Origin: Mycobacterium innocens | GTDB lineage: Bacteria; Actinomycetota; Actinomycetes; Mycobacteriales; Mycobacteriaceae | Length of the DNA stretch: 59,249 nucleotides | Direction: 5' to 3' | NCBI RefSeq assembly: GCF_900566055.1 | Contig: NZ_UPHQ01000052.1 | Span: 1 to 59,249, forward strand | Shown here: positions 48,480 to 57,396 of the stretch, piece after piece | How positions within the stretch are numbered: position 1 is the first letter of the stretch | How the letters are laid out: the number at the start of each line of letters is the position of its first letter | Notes under the pieces: model-generated | What the model was told of the DNA's origin: nothing | Database searches by the model: none | What the model saw: the letters and a program-made list of their open reading frames with translations, nothing else | Position numbers and translations under genes: made by a program

Positions 48480-48739
48480 TCACCGACCGAGGTATCGTGC
48501 CACGGCGTGTTCACCGCCGTGCACATCGACGAAGTCGATCGTCCGGATCTGGTCGACCTGATTTCCGGCTCTGGGCGGAAGACCGCAGGTTGTGCCTTTG
48601 TCGACGTCGGTACTACGGTAACGGCACTCCACGGCATCGAGCCGGGACTGATGACCACGGCGTAGTGCCGCCCGCGTTGCTCGTGCCCTCGCTGCGCATC
48701 ACCGAAGTCGACCCTGCAGACCGCTCCCCGAATCACCAC
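48480..48739 (-). pseudogene. MazF/PemK-type toxin, internally deleted
   Basis: The N-terminal part [28 protein letters not shown] and VVPTSTKAQPAVFRPEPEI is typical MazF. After EI, about ten codons are missing and the frame changes. The C-terminal VDQIRTIDFVDVHGGEHAVARYLGR then TGA is found in another frame. The toxin is therefore non-functional. The GTG start lies beside the antitoxin stop with a small overlap of the two genes. Confidence 0.85.
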
Positions 48740-48933
48740 GCGTCCGGTTCGGTGGACACGTCCTCGTCTCGAAGCCGCTCAGCGTCGGTGCGAGCCTGCT
48801 TGATCCACACTTCCCGTTCGAGCAGCGGCAGCGCCCGGGGGATGACGTCACTTTTGCGTTCGCCGCTGCGCATTGCGGCCTTGATGATCTCTTCATCTTT
48901 TTCAGTAGATTGCAAGCCGATGGTCGCCGTCAT
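48733..48933 (-). CDS. MazE-like antitoxin
   Basis: A 66-residue protein. The N-terminal [35 protein letters not shown] resembles a ribbon-helix-helix DNA-binding fold, followed by an acidic helical tail ([21 protein letters not shown]) that would occupy the toxin. It overlaps the broken toxin gene by 7 bases. The ATG at 48933 gives the typical size; an in-frame start 51 bases upstream is less likely. With the toxin decayed it is an orphan antitoxin. Confidence 0.78.
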   Translation of the reverse strand: MTATIGLQSTEKDEEIIKAAMRSGERKSDVIPRALPLLEREVWIKQARTDAERLRDEDVSTEPDAW

Positions 48934-49161
48934 GCGGACGAAGGTGCGCCCATGTTGCACATCGTCGAGCAATTGTTCAAACACGCAATCGGCACCCCGA
49001 GGCTGCGTTCGTCTTCTCGTCTTCCTTACCTGAGGTCCACCTGGAAGCCGGTTTCCGGCAAACCGCTACGTGATTCCCCGGCCTCGGCATAAGCTCCGGC
49101 TACTCGGTGATCGGTATCGGCTGGGCAACTCGACGGGTTGCCCGAAGGGTGGAGCGGCACG

Positions 49162-50346
49162 GTGTCGTATGTTCTTGCGTCTCCCGAGCTAATGTCCGGC
49201 GCGGCCACAGAGGTGGTTTCGATTGGTTCGGTGGTCGCAACCGCAAACCAGGGCATGGCCGCGGCCACCACTGAGGTATTGGCCGCGGCCGCGGATGAGG
49301 TGTCAGAGGCGATCGCGGCCTTCTTTTCCGCCCACGGCCGGGACTATCTAGCTGTCAGCGCACACGCGGCGGCTTTCCATGAGCGGTTCGTGCAGGCATT
49401 GACCGGCGCTGCCGGGGCGTATGCCACCGCCGAAGCGGCCGGCGCTGCGCCTCTTGCGACCTTTGGGCAGGCGGTGCTCGGCGTTCAGCTGGAAATCCAG
49501 CAGATCCCCACGACGATTGCCGCCGGATTCAGCTCCGGGCTCGCATCTCTGACTTCAGTGCCAGGTAATCCACTCCTGATGCTGCTTGCCAGCGACATCC
49601 CGCCGCTGTCGTGGGTCCTGGGCAACTCCCCGCCACCACTGTTGAATTTGCTGCTGGGGCAAACGGTGCAGTACACCACGTATCAGGGGATGAGCGTCGT
49701 GCAGATCACGCCGGCCGCTCCAACCGGCGAATACGTGGTTGCCCTGCACGGTGGCGCGTACATTTTCCCGGCCTCGTTCTTCCACTGGATCAATTACTCG
49801 GTGACGGCCTACCAGACCGGCGCGACCTTCGAAGTGCCGATTTACCCATTGCTCCAGCAAGGTGGTACCGCCGCCACGGTCGTACCCCGAACAGCCGGCT
49901 TCATCTCGTCGCAGATCGCGCAACACGGAGCCCAGAATGTCAGCGTGGTCGGCGACTCCGCGGGCGGCAACCTCGCACTGGGGGCCGTCCAATACCTGGT
50001 CAGCCAATCCGAACCGGTACCTTCGTCGATGGTGTTGCTGTCTCCGTGGCTGGATGTGGGGACTGGGGGACTCGGCGCGGTGTGGGCAGGCAATCTTCCT
50101 GCGAACAACTATCTGGTCAGCCCGCTGTATGGGTCACTTGGCGGTCTTCCGCCGACGTATGTCTACTCCGGTTCGCTGGATCCACTTGCACAACAAGCGG
50201 CCGTCCTCCAGCAAGCAGCCTTAGCCCAAGGGGCCCCGATGAGCTTCGTTTTGGAACCCGGCGGAATTCACGACTGGGTTCTGCTGACTCCGGGCGGGTT
50301 GCTGCACTGGCCGCAGATCAACCAGCAACTCGGTATCGTGGCCTGA
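49162..50346 (+). CDS. lipY: PE-domain triacylglycerol lipase, LipY type
   Basis: A 394-residue protein. The PE domain ([18 protein letters not shown], residues 1 to about 95) targets ESX-5 secretion. A short linker precedes an HSL-type lipase with oxyanion [10 protein letters not shown], nucleophile GDSAGGN, an acidic SGSLDPL and a His in GGIHDW. It hydrolyses triacylglycerol, including host or stored lipid. Position downstream of the Rv3099c-like gene fits Rv3097c (lipY). The GTG at 49162 begins the canonical PE sequence, with GGAG 8 bases before. A PPE-linked paralogue lies 7 kb downstream. Confidence 0.92.
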   Translation: MSYVLASPELMSGAATEVVSIGSVVATANQGMAAATTEVLAAAADEVSEAIAAFFSAHGRDYLAVSAHAAAFHERFVQALTGAAGAYATAEAAGAAPLATFGQAVLGVQLEIQQIPTTIAAGFSSGLASLTSVPGNPLLMLLASDIPPLSWVLGNSPPPLLNLLLGQTVQYTTYQGMSVVQITPAAPTGEYVVALHGGAYIFPASFFHWINYSVTAYQTGATFEVPIYPLLQQGGTAATVVPRTAGFISSQIAQHGAQNVSVVGDSAGGNLALGAVQYLVSQSEPVPSSMVLLSPWLDVGTGGLGAVWAGNLPANNYLVSPLYGSLGGLPPTYVYSGSLDPLAQQAAVLQQAALAQGAPMSFVLEPGGIHDWVLLTPGGLLHWPQINQQLGIVA

Positions 50347-50372
50347 TCGCACGGTGGTGAACGGCCCTACCG

Positions 50373-50495
50373 TCAGGACTGAAGCGCCACGATCAGGGGG
50401 ATCTTGGCCCTGTTGAGCACCGCCGCCCCGACCGAACCCAGCAACATGCCTGCGAATCCGCCGCGGCCGTGGCTGCCGACGACCAGCAGTTGCAC
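50373..50495 (-). pseudogene. C-terminal fragment of a universal stress protein gene
   Basis: Forty codons read LLVVGSHGRGGFAGMLLGSVGAAVLNRAKIPLIV, the nucleotide-binding C-terminal motif (G-x2-G-x9-G-S) of Usp proteins. The 5' part is missing, and the fragment begins immediately after the kinase TAG. It has no start or promoter of its own. Confidence 0.85.
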
Positions 50496-52286
50496 CTACC
50501 CAGCCGCCTGCAGGGTGATCTCGGAGATTTCCGTCCGGCTCTCGCCATTGGTGGTGCCCAAGGTGGAGATCCACACCAGCACATTGGAGGTCTTGGTCCG
50601 GTTATCCACCGTTATGCGGTTGTGTCCCGGCTGCAGTGGCGTGTTCGGGGTCAGCGCGGTGGTGTCGGCCAATTTGGTCGGGGTTTGGTCGGGTGACGAG
50701 CGGATCTGCACCTGGGTTCCCGTGCTGGACACGTCGATCGTCACGGCGCTCAGCGCGGTCGGTTGGGCCAGGTGCAGCAGCAGCCCCATTCCCTCGATGA
50801 ATTTCGGGAACGGGACCGCGTCGCGATAGGTAACGGTGGACCACGCCGTGTTCGGGTTGCCGTCGATGGCCAGGTTGGCCTGCTGCGGATTGTCGGGGGC
50901 GCCGTCGGGTGAAAAAACCGTTGCGCTCACCGGCTTGACGATTGGTCCGGGGCGGGTCCGGGTGCCGAAACCGTGCGTGAAGTACAGAACCGCCGCCGCG
51001 GTCAACACGATGACACCGACGACGGCGACGAGCGCGGCGAGCCGGAGTTTTCTGCCTTTCGGCGCCTTGTCTCGCGGCGGTGTGGCGCCGACCTCCGACC
51101 GGCGTCGCCTCGGACGAGCTCCGGCTGACAAGTTGACGATTTTGTCGGCGTCGAGGGTTTCGCCGTCCCACAGGCCGGTGATCTCGACCTCGTCCCCGTC
51201 CGCGAGCTGACCTGCGACGAGGTCGGTTTGGATCTCGACGGGAAGTGGAGCGCGCCGGTTGCCGAGCGGCTCATATGGGACTACTTGGAACGACAGGATC
51301 CCGAACTGAGATTGGGCTTCGACCGCGCTTTGCGCTACGGCGCGCGCCGTTCCGTGAACAACCAGACGCTCGAGACGCTGCGTGGCCGGACGTCCGCCCG
51401 AACCGAGGTCCTCGGCGGGGCCCGGCCCCGACGTTTGCAAGCGCGCCGGGGCGCCCTGCTGGGTGAGAGCTAGGGCGAACTCGGTGCAAGTCGGGTAGCG
51501 CTGGTTGGGGTCTTTGGCCAGCGCCCTTGCCAGGACGGCGTCGAGGTGCGCGAGTTCGGGCCGGCGCTCTGATATCCGCGGTGGCGGCGTATTGAGATGG
51601 TTGCTGACGACGACGGCGCGATTCGAATCTTGAAAAGGGGGGGCGCCGGTTAATAGGTAAAACGTCGTCGCAGCCAGCGCGTATTGATCCGCCCGGCCGT
51701 CCAGTGGCTTGCCCAGCAGCTGCTCGGGGGCCACGTAACTGATGGTTCCGATGGCGACGTTGACGTCGGTGAGGTTGCTGACGTCGTCGATTCTGCGGGC
51801 GATGCCGAAATCGGTTAACAGCACCCTACGCCGGTGGCCATCGGGCGCGGTCACGAGGATGTTCTCGGGTTTGACGTCACGATGCAGCAGCCGGCGATCA
51901 TGACCGAAGTCGAGCGCCTCGGCCACCGCCGTCACGATTTCCACGACGTCTTGCTCTGGCATGCCGTCCGGGTAGCGTTCCCGGACCAACCGACCCGCGT
52001 CGGTGCCGTCGACATACTCCATCGAGATCCAGAGCCGGCCGTTGAACTCACCGCGATCGAGAACGCCGACGATATGAGGGTGCCACAGCGTCGCCGCCAA
52101 TTCGGCTTCGCGTTTGAATCTCGCCTGAAACTCCTCGTCGGCTGTGGCAGCCAACGACAAGACCTTCAGCGCGTCGTGACGCGGCAGCCGGGGATGCTGG
52201 GCGAGGTAAACCTCACCCATCCCACCGGTGCCGAGGAGGCGCTGAATCACGTAGCCAGCGAATACCTCACCGTTGTTGAACGGCAT
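50496..52286 (-). CDS. Transmembrane Ser/Thr protein kinase with MviN-like outer domain
   Basis: A 596-residue protein. The Hanks-type kinase domain (residues about 11-275) has the glycine loop GTGGMGEVY, Lys41, HRDVKPEN (135-142) and DFG (159-161), so it is predicted active. A juxtamembrane segment includes an OB-like piece (350-390, DEVEITGLWDGETLDADKIV). The membrane helix is at about 414-437. The outer domain (441-596) resembles the discoidin-like C-terminus of mycobacterial MviN (NLAIDGNPNTAWST, TIDVSSTGTQVQIRSS). It probably senses an envelope carbohydrate or peptidoglycan precursor. It is not an evident orthologue of the M. tuberculosis kinases I know. Confidence 0.88.
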   Translation of the reverse strand: MPFNNGEVFAGYVIQRLLGTGGMGEVYLAQHPRLPRHDALKVLSLAATADEEFQARFKREAELAATLWHPHIVGVLDRGEFNGRLWISMEYVDGTDAGRLVRERYPDGMPEQDVVEIVTAVAEALDFGHDRRLLHRDVKPENILVTAPDGHRRRVLLTDFGIARRIDDVSNLTDVNVAIGTISYVAPEQLLGKPLDGRADQYALAATTFYLLTGAPPFQDSNRAVVVSNHLNTPPPRISERRPELAHLDAVLARALAKDPNQRYPTCTEFALALTQQGAPARLQTSGPGPAEDLGSGGRPATQRLERLVVHGTARAVAQSAVEAQSQFGILSFQVVPYEPLGNRRAPLPVEIQTDLVAGQLADGDEVEITGLWDGETLDADKIVNLSAGARPRRRRSEVGATPPRDKAPKGRKLRLAALVAVVGVIVLTAAAVLYFTHGFGTRTRPGPIVKPVSATVFSPDGAPDNPQQANLAIDGNPNTAWSTVTYRDAVPFPKFIEGMGLLLHLAQPTALSAVTIDVSSTGTQVQIRSSPDQTPTKLADTTALTPNTPLQPGHNRITVDNRTKTSNVLVWISTLGTTNGESRTEISEITLQAAG

Positions 52287-52390
52287 GCCCGAAAGCCTAC
52301 AAACCGGCAGGGCCGGGTAGCGAATCCCGCCGATGAGGTGCCGGCCCGCGTCAGCACGACACACAGCTGTTTCGGCGCGGCCGTGACGAC

Positions 52391-53219
52391 CTACAAGTCC
52401 GGCGCACTTTCCAACAGCCGTAGCGGGTGCAGGCCGTCGACCGCGCCGACGAGCGGCGGGTGGATGCTGTAGCCGAGCATGCGACGAATGTCCTCGGAGA
52501 CCGTTCGGGCGATCTCGCGCGACACCGACCGCGACACCGACAAGGTGAAGGCCTCCATCGGCCGCAGCCACCGTTGGCAGTATTGGGCGGTGACGGCAAG
52601 ACGCCCACGGCTGGTCGTGTTGGCGCCCCCGCCATGCCAAAGGGTGCCGACGAAGAAGACGCACGAACCGGCGGGCATGACGACCGGTATCGCGTGATCG
52701 CCTGCGCCCGGCCGACGGTTACCCCACCGGTGGCTGCCGGGAAAGAGCACCGTGGCGCCATTGTCGGCGGTGAAGTCGTCGATCGCCCAGATCGTTGCCG
52801 CCGCCAACGGTTCCCGTGGACGCGGGTAGAACCCGTCGTCATGGTGGGCCAGCTGGGCCAAGCAGGTAGTTGGGCATCAGCAACCGATCGAGCAGCGCCA
52901 GCACCCGCGGATTATCGACAAGCCGGTCGCATACGCGTGTCCTGCTCAGCATGCTGTAGATGCGTTGCGTGCGGCGGCCCTCGAAAGAGTCGCGCCCGGT
53001 GTGCCCCAGCCAGGGACGCAGGACCTCACGAATTTGCCGGCACTGCTCGGCGCTGAGCATGCTCTCCCAGATGAGGTAGCCGTCGCGGTCGAGGGCCGCC
53101 AAGTCGGTCTCGACGATCGCGGCGTCTACCGTGCTTCCGCCGCTTGGTATCCGCTTGTACCGATGCGCCAGATCGCCCCGGAGGTCCTCCAGCGTCGTGA
53201 CGGGCTCGTCGATGTTCAT
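52391..53219 (-). pseudogene. Phytanoyl-CoA dioxygenase-like gene, deleted and frameshifted
   Basis: The N-terminal half (MNIDEPVTTLEDLRG ... LLDRLLMPNYLL) and the C-terminal half (AQLAHHDDGFYPRPREPLAAATIWAIDDF ... GSHRWGNRRP) are in different frames. About 12 codons, including residues before the HxD-type iron site, are missing at about 52850. The remaining HHDDG and the distal His in SHRWG are those of Fe/2-oxoglutarate dioxygenases. No full product can be made. AAGGA precedes the ATG. Confidence 0.85.
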
Positions 53220-53368
53220 TGGCACTCGTCCTTATTCGGGCTGGCACACCACCGGTGCCTTTCCCCTGACCACATTAGGCTGACTTCGACTCTAAGGGGG
53301 TGCAGGCGCCGACGGACGCCGAGCCCACGCTGCCCGACAGCCGGAGCCGGGCTGCTCCGTGTGTGACT

Positions 53369-54130
53369 TCAGCGACCGGTAAAGGTTGGGGCGCGACGCT
53401 GGGCTGCTGCCGCCACGCCCTCGCGGAAGTCGGCGGTCGCCTGCAGCCGGGTTTGCTCTTCGAGCTCGCGGGCGGTCGCCGCGGCGACAGCCTCGGCGAG
53501 TCCGGCGCGCATGGTGGCACGGATGCTTATCAGCGCCAAGGGAGCCGAGGCGGCGATGCGCTCGGCGAACCGAATCGCCGCCGGGCGCACCTCACCGTCG
53601 GCGGCCAATTCGTCGACTAACCCTGCCGCGTGGGCGATTTCACCTCCGTAATGCTCTCCGGTGAGCAGCCACTCGAGCGCTTTCTGCTGGCCGACCACGC
53701 GCGGCAACGTGGCGGTGATGCCGAAGCCGGGATGCAACCCGAGCCGGCTGAAGTTGGCCGCGAACTTCGAGGAGGGTGCGGCCACCCGGAAGTCCGCGCT
53801 GAGGGCAAGCCCGAGTCCGCCGCCGATCGCGGCGCCGTGCACCGCGGCGACAACCGGCTTGCCGGTGCGGAACAGCCGGGCGGCCTGAACGTAGAGCTCG
53901 CCGGGCGACACACGATCCCCGGCGGGCCGGGCGAAGTCGGCGCCGGCGCAGAAGTGTTTTCCTTCCGCGCACAACACGATCGCTCGGCATTGGGCGTCGT
54001 CATCCAGCCGCTCGTACGCGTCGGCGATGCCCTCGATCAAGGCGGTGTCGAAGTAGTTGTTCGGAGGTCGATGGATCTCCACGACGGCCACGTGGCCGCC
54101 GCGTTCGACGGTGACATCCGGGGTGTTCAC
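53369..54130 (-). CDS. Enoyl-CoA hydratase/isomerase family protein
   Basis: A 253-residue crotonase-fold protein with CAEGKHFCAGADF and the oxyanion-hole segment AAVHGAAIGGGLGLALSADFRVA. The position of the usual first catalytic Glu reads in AANFSRLGLHPGFG, so the exact reaction (hydratase, isomerase or hydrolase) is uncertain. The GTG start at 54130 overlaps the hydrolase TGA, so the two are coupled. Upstream frames are shadows of the hydrolase. Confidence 0.88.
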   Translation of the reverse strand: MNTPDVTVERGGHVAVVEIHRPPNNYFDTALIEGIADAYERLDDDAQCRAIVLCAEGKHFCAGADFARPAGDRVSPGELYVQAARLFRTGKPVVAAVHGAAIGGGLGLALSADFRVAAPSSKFAANFSRLGLHPGFGITATLPRVVGQQKALEWLLTGEHYGGEIAHAAGLVDELAADGEVRPAAIRFAERIAASAPLALISIRATMRAGLAEAVAAATARELEEQTRLQATADFREGVAAAAQRRAPTFTGR

Positions 54131-54891
54131 AGCCGATCCAGGAATTCGCGCACCGCGGCGTTGAACGCCCCGGGCTGGTCCATGTTCGCCGCGTGCCCCG
54201 CATTGTCGATGACAACCTTGCGGGCCCTGGGGATTTTGCGGGCCATGTAATCGGCGCTGGCCAGGAAGTCGGTGTCCTGGGCGCCGACGACGACGAGCGT
54301 GGGCACCGTGATGCTGTCGAGCGACGTGATCACCCGAGCGTCCTTCTGGGCCATGACACCGCGGGCGGAGCGGGGCAGCCCCTCGGGATGCTGGTGTACG
54401 GCCTGCGCGAGTTCCGGTGACATGTCGGTGAGCGCTTCGCCCCGTTCGAGTCGTTGGGCGCGCCGTTCCACCCATGCGTTCCAGTTGTCGCGGGCCGCGT
54501 CGTTGCGGTAGCCGGGCCCCGTGTCGACCAGCACCAGCGCCGCCACCCGCTGCGGATGGGCGAGGTGGAAGGCCAGGGATAGGTAGCCGCCCAAGGACAT
54601 GCCGCCGAGCACGGCCCGATCGGCGCCCGCGGTGTCGAGAACAGCCGCCATGTCGGCGACGCTGATCTGCTCGCTGTAGCGGTCCATGTCCTCGGGCGCG
54701 TCGCTGCCGCCGTGGCCGCGCTGGTCCCAGACGATCACCGACCGGTCGACGCTCAACGCATCGATGTTGGGGTCCCACATGCCCGCGGTGGCGCCGAAAC
54801 CGTGCGTGAGCAACAGCGGCACACCCGGCGCCTGCGGATTGTGCACCCGCAAGGCCAGCGTGATCCCATCGTCGCGCTGTAATCGGTTCAC
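54127..54891 (-). CDS. Alpha/beta hydrolase
   Basis: A 254-residue hydrolase with THGFGATAGMWDP (oxyanion region), WDQRGHGGSD, the nucleophile elbow GGMSLGGY, a likely acid in VVGAQDTDFLA and the His in IDNAGHAANMD. It resembles the 3-oxoadipate enol-lactonase/esterase group. The GTG start overlaps the stop of the broken acyl-CoA dehydrogenase. With the enoyl-CoA hydratase it is what remains of a small acyl-CoA operon. Confidence 0.87.
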   Translation of the reverse strand: MNRLQRDDGITLALRVHNPQAPGVPLLLTHGFGATAGMWDPNIDALSVDRSVIVWDQRGHGGSDAPEDMDRYSEQISVADMAAVLDTAGADRAVLGGMSLGGYLSLAFHLAHPQRVAALVLVDTGPGYRNDAARDNWNAWVERRAQRLERGEALTDMSPELAQAVHQHPEGLPRSARGVMAQKDARVITSLDSITVPTLVVVGAQDTDFLASADYMARKIPRARKVVIDNAGHAANMDQPGAFNAAVREFLDRL

Positions 54892-55300
54892 GGCACCACC
54901 TTTGATACCACCTCAGACCCGCACTGGACGGCCGGGTAGAGGGCGTCGGGACCGCGCGCGACCAGCGCTGCGCCGAGCCGGTCCGCCCAGCGATGATGCC
55001 CTCCGCCTTCGTCTCGCCAGGCCCAGAGTCGGCGGGTCAAATAGTGCAACGGATACTCCTTCGTCATACCGATCGCGCCATGCGTCCGATGGGCTACCGC
55101 CGTCACCAGTTGTGCGCCGGGACCGCCATACCGACCCAGCAACGCTCGGCCAGCGCGGCCGAGAACGCCCGATCGACCCCGGCGCCCATCCCGCGGCCGG
55201 GCTGGAATGTCCCCCAGGGCAGCGTCTCGGCCAGGAACGCGCGAACCTGCTCCCGCAACTCCAGCCCCGCGGCGGTCAGCGCAGCAGGCGATGTGAGCAT
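54888..55300 (-). pseudogene. Acyl-CoA dehydrogenase with large internal deletion
   Basis: The N-terminal about 60 codons (MLTSPAALTAAGLELREQVRAFLAETLPWG ... GMAVPA) join directly, in another frame, to the C-terminal about 75 codons (QLVTAVAHRTHGAIGMTKEYPLHYLTRRLWAW). About 200 residues of the flavin domain are missing. It once headed the operon with the hydrolase and hydratase. Confidence 0.85.
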
Positions 55301-55469
55301 AGTTGGCAGGCTAACCACAACCTCGCTGTGAAGCGAGGAGAGTGGCCGCAGTCGGGGCGTGACCACTCGTCTCGTTCCGTTACGGCCAGAAGTGCCTTGA
55401 CATTCGGAATGATGGCTCACGGGCAATCCCATATCTTCGGCAGCACAGGCGCTTTCGCCAATTGGTCCA

Positions 55470-56135
55470 GTGAAGGAGCGCCAGGTATGCGTCGATCTTC
55501 CGAAAGGGCGTTTCGACGGTCGCACCGTTGTCATCACCGGCGGTGGGTCCGGCATCGGCCGATGCACAGCGCACGAATTGGCCAGCCTCGGCGCCAAAGT
55601 CCTCATCACTGGCCGCAACGTCGACAAGCTCGAGCGGACGGCCGCCGAGATTCGTCAGGACGGTGCCAGCGTCGGCGCCAAAGTGCACTATGTGTTCGAC
55701 GTTCGCGACGCGGAGCTGGGTCGTTGGGCAATGGCCGCGATGCTGGCGGATCACGGCGTCATCGACGGCTTGGTGAACAATGCCGGGGGCCAGTACCCGA
55801 TGCCGCTCGAGTCCATCGGCAAGAAAGGCTGCGACGCCGTCCTGGCCAGCAATCTCACCGGCGGATTCCTGGTTGCCCGTGCGGGGTTCATGTCGCGGCT
55901 GCTGGTTCAGGCGCCGACCAGAAAAGATTCGGCGCTAAAATCCGTTCTTTTGGCACTTGACATTTCGGTTCTGACAGATCATTCCGATACGGCCCCAGTC
56001 TTGTGCGACGCCTCCTGCTTTGCCCGGACGTCGCGCTTCCGGTTCCTGGGTGAATATCGGGGTGAAGAGAAAATCGTCGATTATGGCCGGGACGTCATCG
56101 TCGGGTTCTGCGGAAGCGATGCCGCTGCTGCCTAG
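55470..56135 (+). pseudogene. C-terminally truncated short-chain dehydrogenase
   Basis: Residues to about 148 are a good SDR N-terminal half with TGGGSGIGRCTAHELA (NAD(P) loop), GRNVDKLE and NNAGGQYP. After FMSRLLVQ (about 55915) homology stops. The S and YxxxK catalytic residues are absent, and the frame runs on over the opposite-strand small gene. The start is uncertain; GTG at 55470 is the first available. Confidence 0.82.
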
Positions 56136-56210
56136 CAGAGCCGTCACCCATATTCCGGTGCTGGCTATCAGGATGGCCAGCACTGTTCGAGCGAACCTGT
56201 GCAGGGTCAT
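55935..56210 (-). CDS. Small secreted protein
   Basis: A 91-residue protein with a typical Sec signal peptide (MTLHRFARTVLAILIASTGIWVTALLG) and a likely cleavage after GIASA. The mature part is about 57 residues with two Cys (MICQNRNVKCQ) that could form a disulfide. No family was recognised. AGAGGG precedes the ATG. It lies antisense to the non-homologous tail of the SDR frame, supporting that the tail is not coding. Confidence 0.68.
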   Translation of the reverse strand: MTLHRFARTVLAILIASTGIWVTALLGSSGIASAEPDDDVPAIIDDFLFTPIFTQEPEARRPGKAGGVAQDWGRIGMICQNRNVKCQKNGF

Positions 56211-56424
56211 TGATCGCCCTCTCTGCCATCTTCCACGAATCTCTGGCTTTGCCTGAAGTTTACTCCCCCAGCACCCTTGAGCATTCCGGCAAACGGGAAT
56301 CGCTCGGCCACCAGTGGTGAGCGACGCAGGCGTTGCCAGACTGCCTCTTCTGAATTGCAAAGCAGCTACAAACGCGCAACAACTCTGATTTCATCAACCA
56401 GCAAAGCCGTGAAGGATTGGGGCG

Positions 56425-57144
56425 GTGCTTAGCGTATCGGCTGTGATGCCGATTTTCTCGGTAGTTCGCCGTGCCGCGGTTCTTGCCGTGTGCCTCGTCG
56501 TATCAATGACCGCGCCGTCGGCGGGTGCCCAACCCGACGCCGAACCCCCTCCCGGTGCAGTGCCACCGTCCGACGGGTCGGTACCTCCCGGCGCACCGGC
56601 CAGGGTGAACACTCCTGACGGCTGGGTCCTGGCCCTCGGCGCGAAGGACGAGAGACACGTTCCGGTGGCGCCGCTGACCACCGCGCTGTCCTCCCGCGAA
56701 TACCTCTCCAGCGGAATCTTTGGCGCTTCGCTAACCGGGCCGGAAAACTCCCGAGGCGTCCTCGAGGTCGGGTACGAGATCGGGTGCGGGATCGACCAGA
56801 GCACCTCCAACGGCTTCGTCATGGCAAATGGCAGCGCAGTCTCTCCCTCGCTCGCCGCCCAGCTGCCGCTGGGGCCAGGCCAGCCGCCGACTGTCATACC
56901 GCTGGCCAGTGGGCAGTACAACAACGTGGTCAGCGTGGGCCTCAAGCCCGGATTCGTGGTCATCGTGCCGGTGGTCCGCAAAGAGTTCAAAGGGCCAAAT
57001 CCCTGGATTATGATCAGCGACTTCCACATCAAGATCGACGGGTGCGTCGGCCAGTCGTTTATCCGCTCTTATGCGACCATGACCCGCGTTACCGATGAAT
57101 CCGACGTGGTGCTGTCCTACGTCGGCTCCACCAAGGCCGTCTGA
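56425..57144 (+). CDS. MspA-family porin-like protein
   Basis: A 239-residue protein with a signal peptide (about residues 8-36, cleavage near SAGA-QP), a Pro-rich region and an MspA-type beta domain (LSSREYLSSGIFGASLTG, GVLEVGYEIGCGID, VVRKEFKGPNPWIMISDFHIKIDGCVGQSF ending in an S-Y-A-T-M-T segment). MspA proteins form octameric outer-membrane pores in fast-growing mycobacteria. This one has two Cys and an extended N-terminus and may be a divergent porin or a non-pore relative. The GTG start has AAGGA 8 bases upstream; an ATG seven codons later is the alternative. Confidence 0.82.
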   Translation: MLSVSAVMPIFSVVRRAAVLAVCLVVSMTAPSAGAQPDAEPPPGAVPPSDGSVPPGAPARVNTPDGWVLALGAKDERHVPVAPLTTALSSREYLSSGIFGASLTGPENSRGVLEVGYEIGCGIDQSTSNGFVMANGSAVSPSLAAQLPLGPGQPPTVIPLASGQYNNVVSVGLKPGFVVIVPVVRKEFKGPNPWIMISDFHIKIDGCVGQSFIRSYATMTRVTDESDVVLSYVGSTKAV

Positions 57145-57396
57145 CCGCAATTGCCGAAGGCGAGCAGAACGGGCCGAAATCCGCTGCCGTTGCCACCGCG
57201 GCTTTGCGGCGGTAGCAATCAGCAATCAGCCTCGGCGGCGCGAACGTCTTCGAGGGCACCGTCGTGGTGCTCGACACGTCCGGTTGTGGATTTCGGCGAC
57301 TGCCACAGCGACTGCCCCGGAAACTCTTCCGCTAAGCCGTGGACGAGGTACGTTCCTGAATAGGCCTGATCGAGGGGGAATCGAGGGGGCAGGGTA

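Noticed and set aside
55103..55627. Full-length 174-codon minus-strand gene
   Set aside because: Only its last 66 codons have acyl-CoA dehydrogenase similarity; the upstream part is antisense to the SDR fragment.
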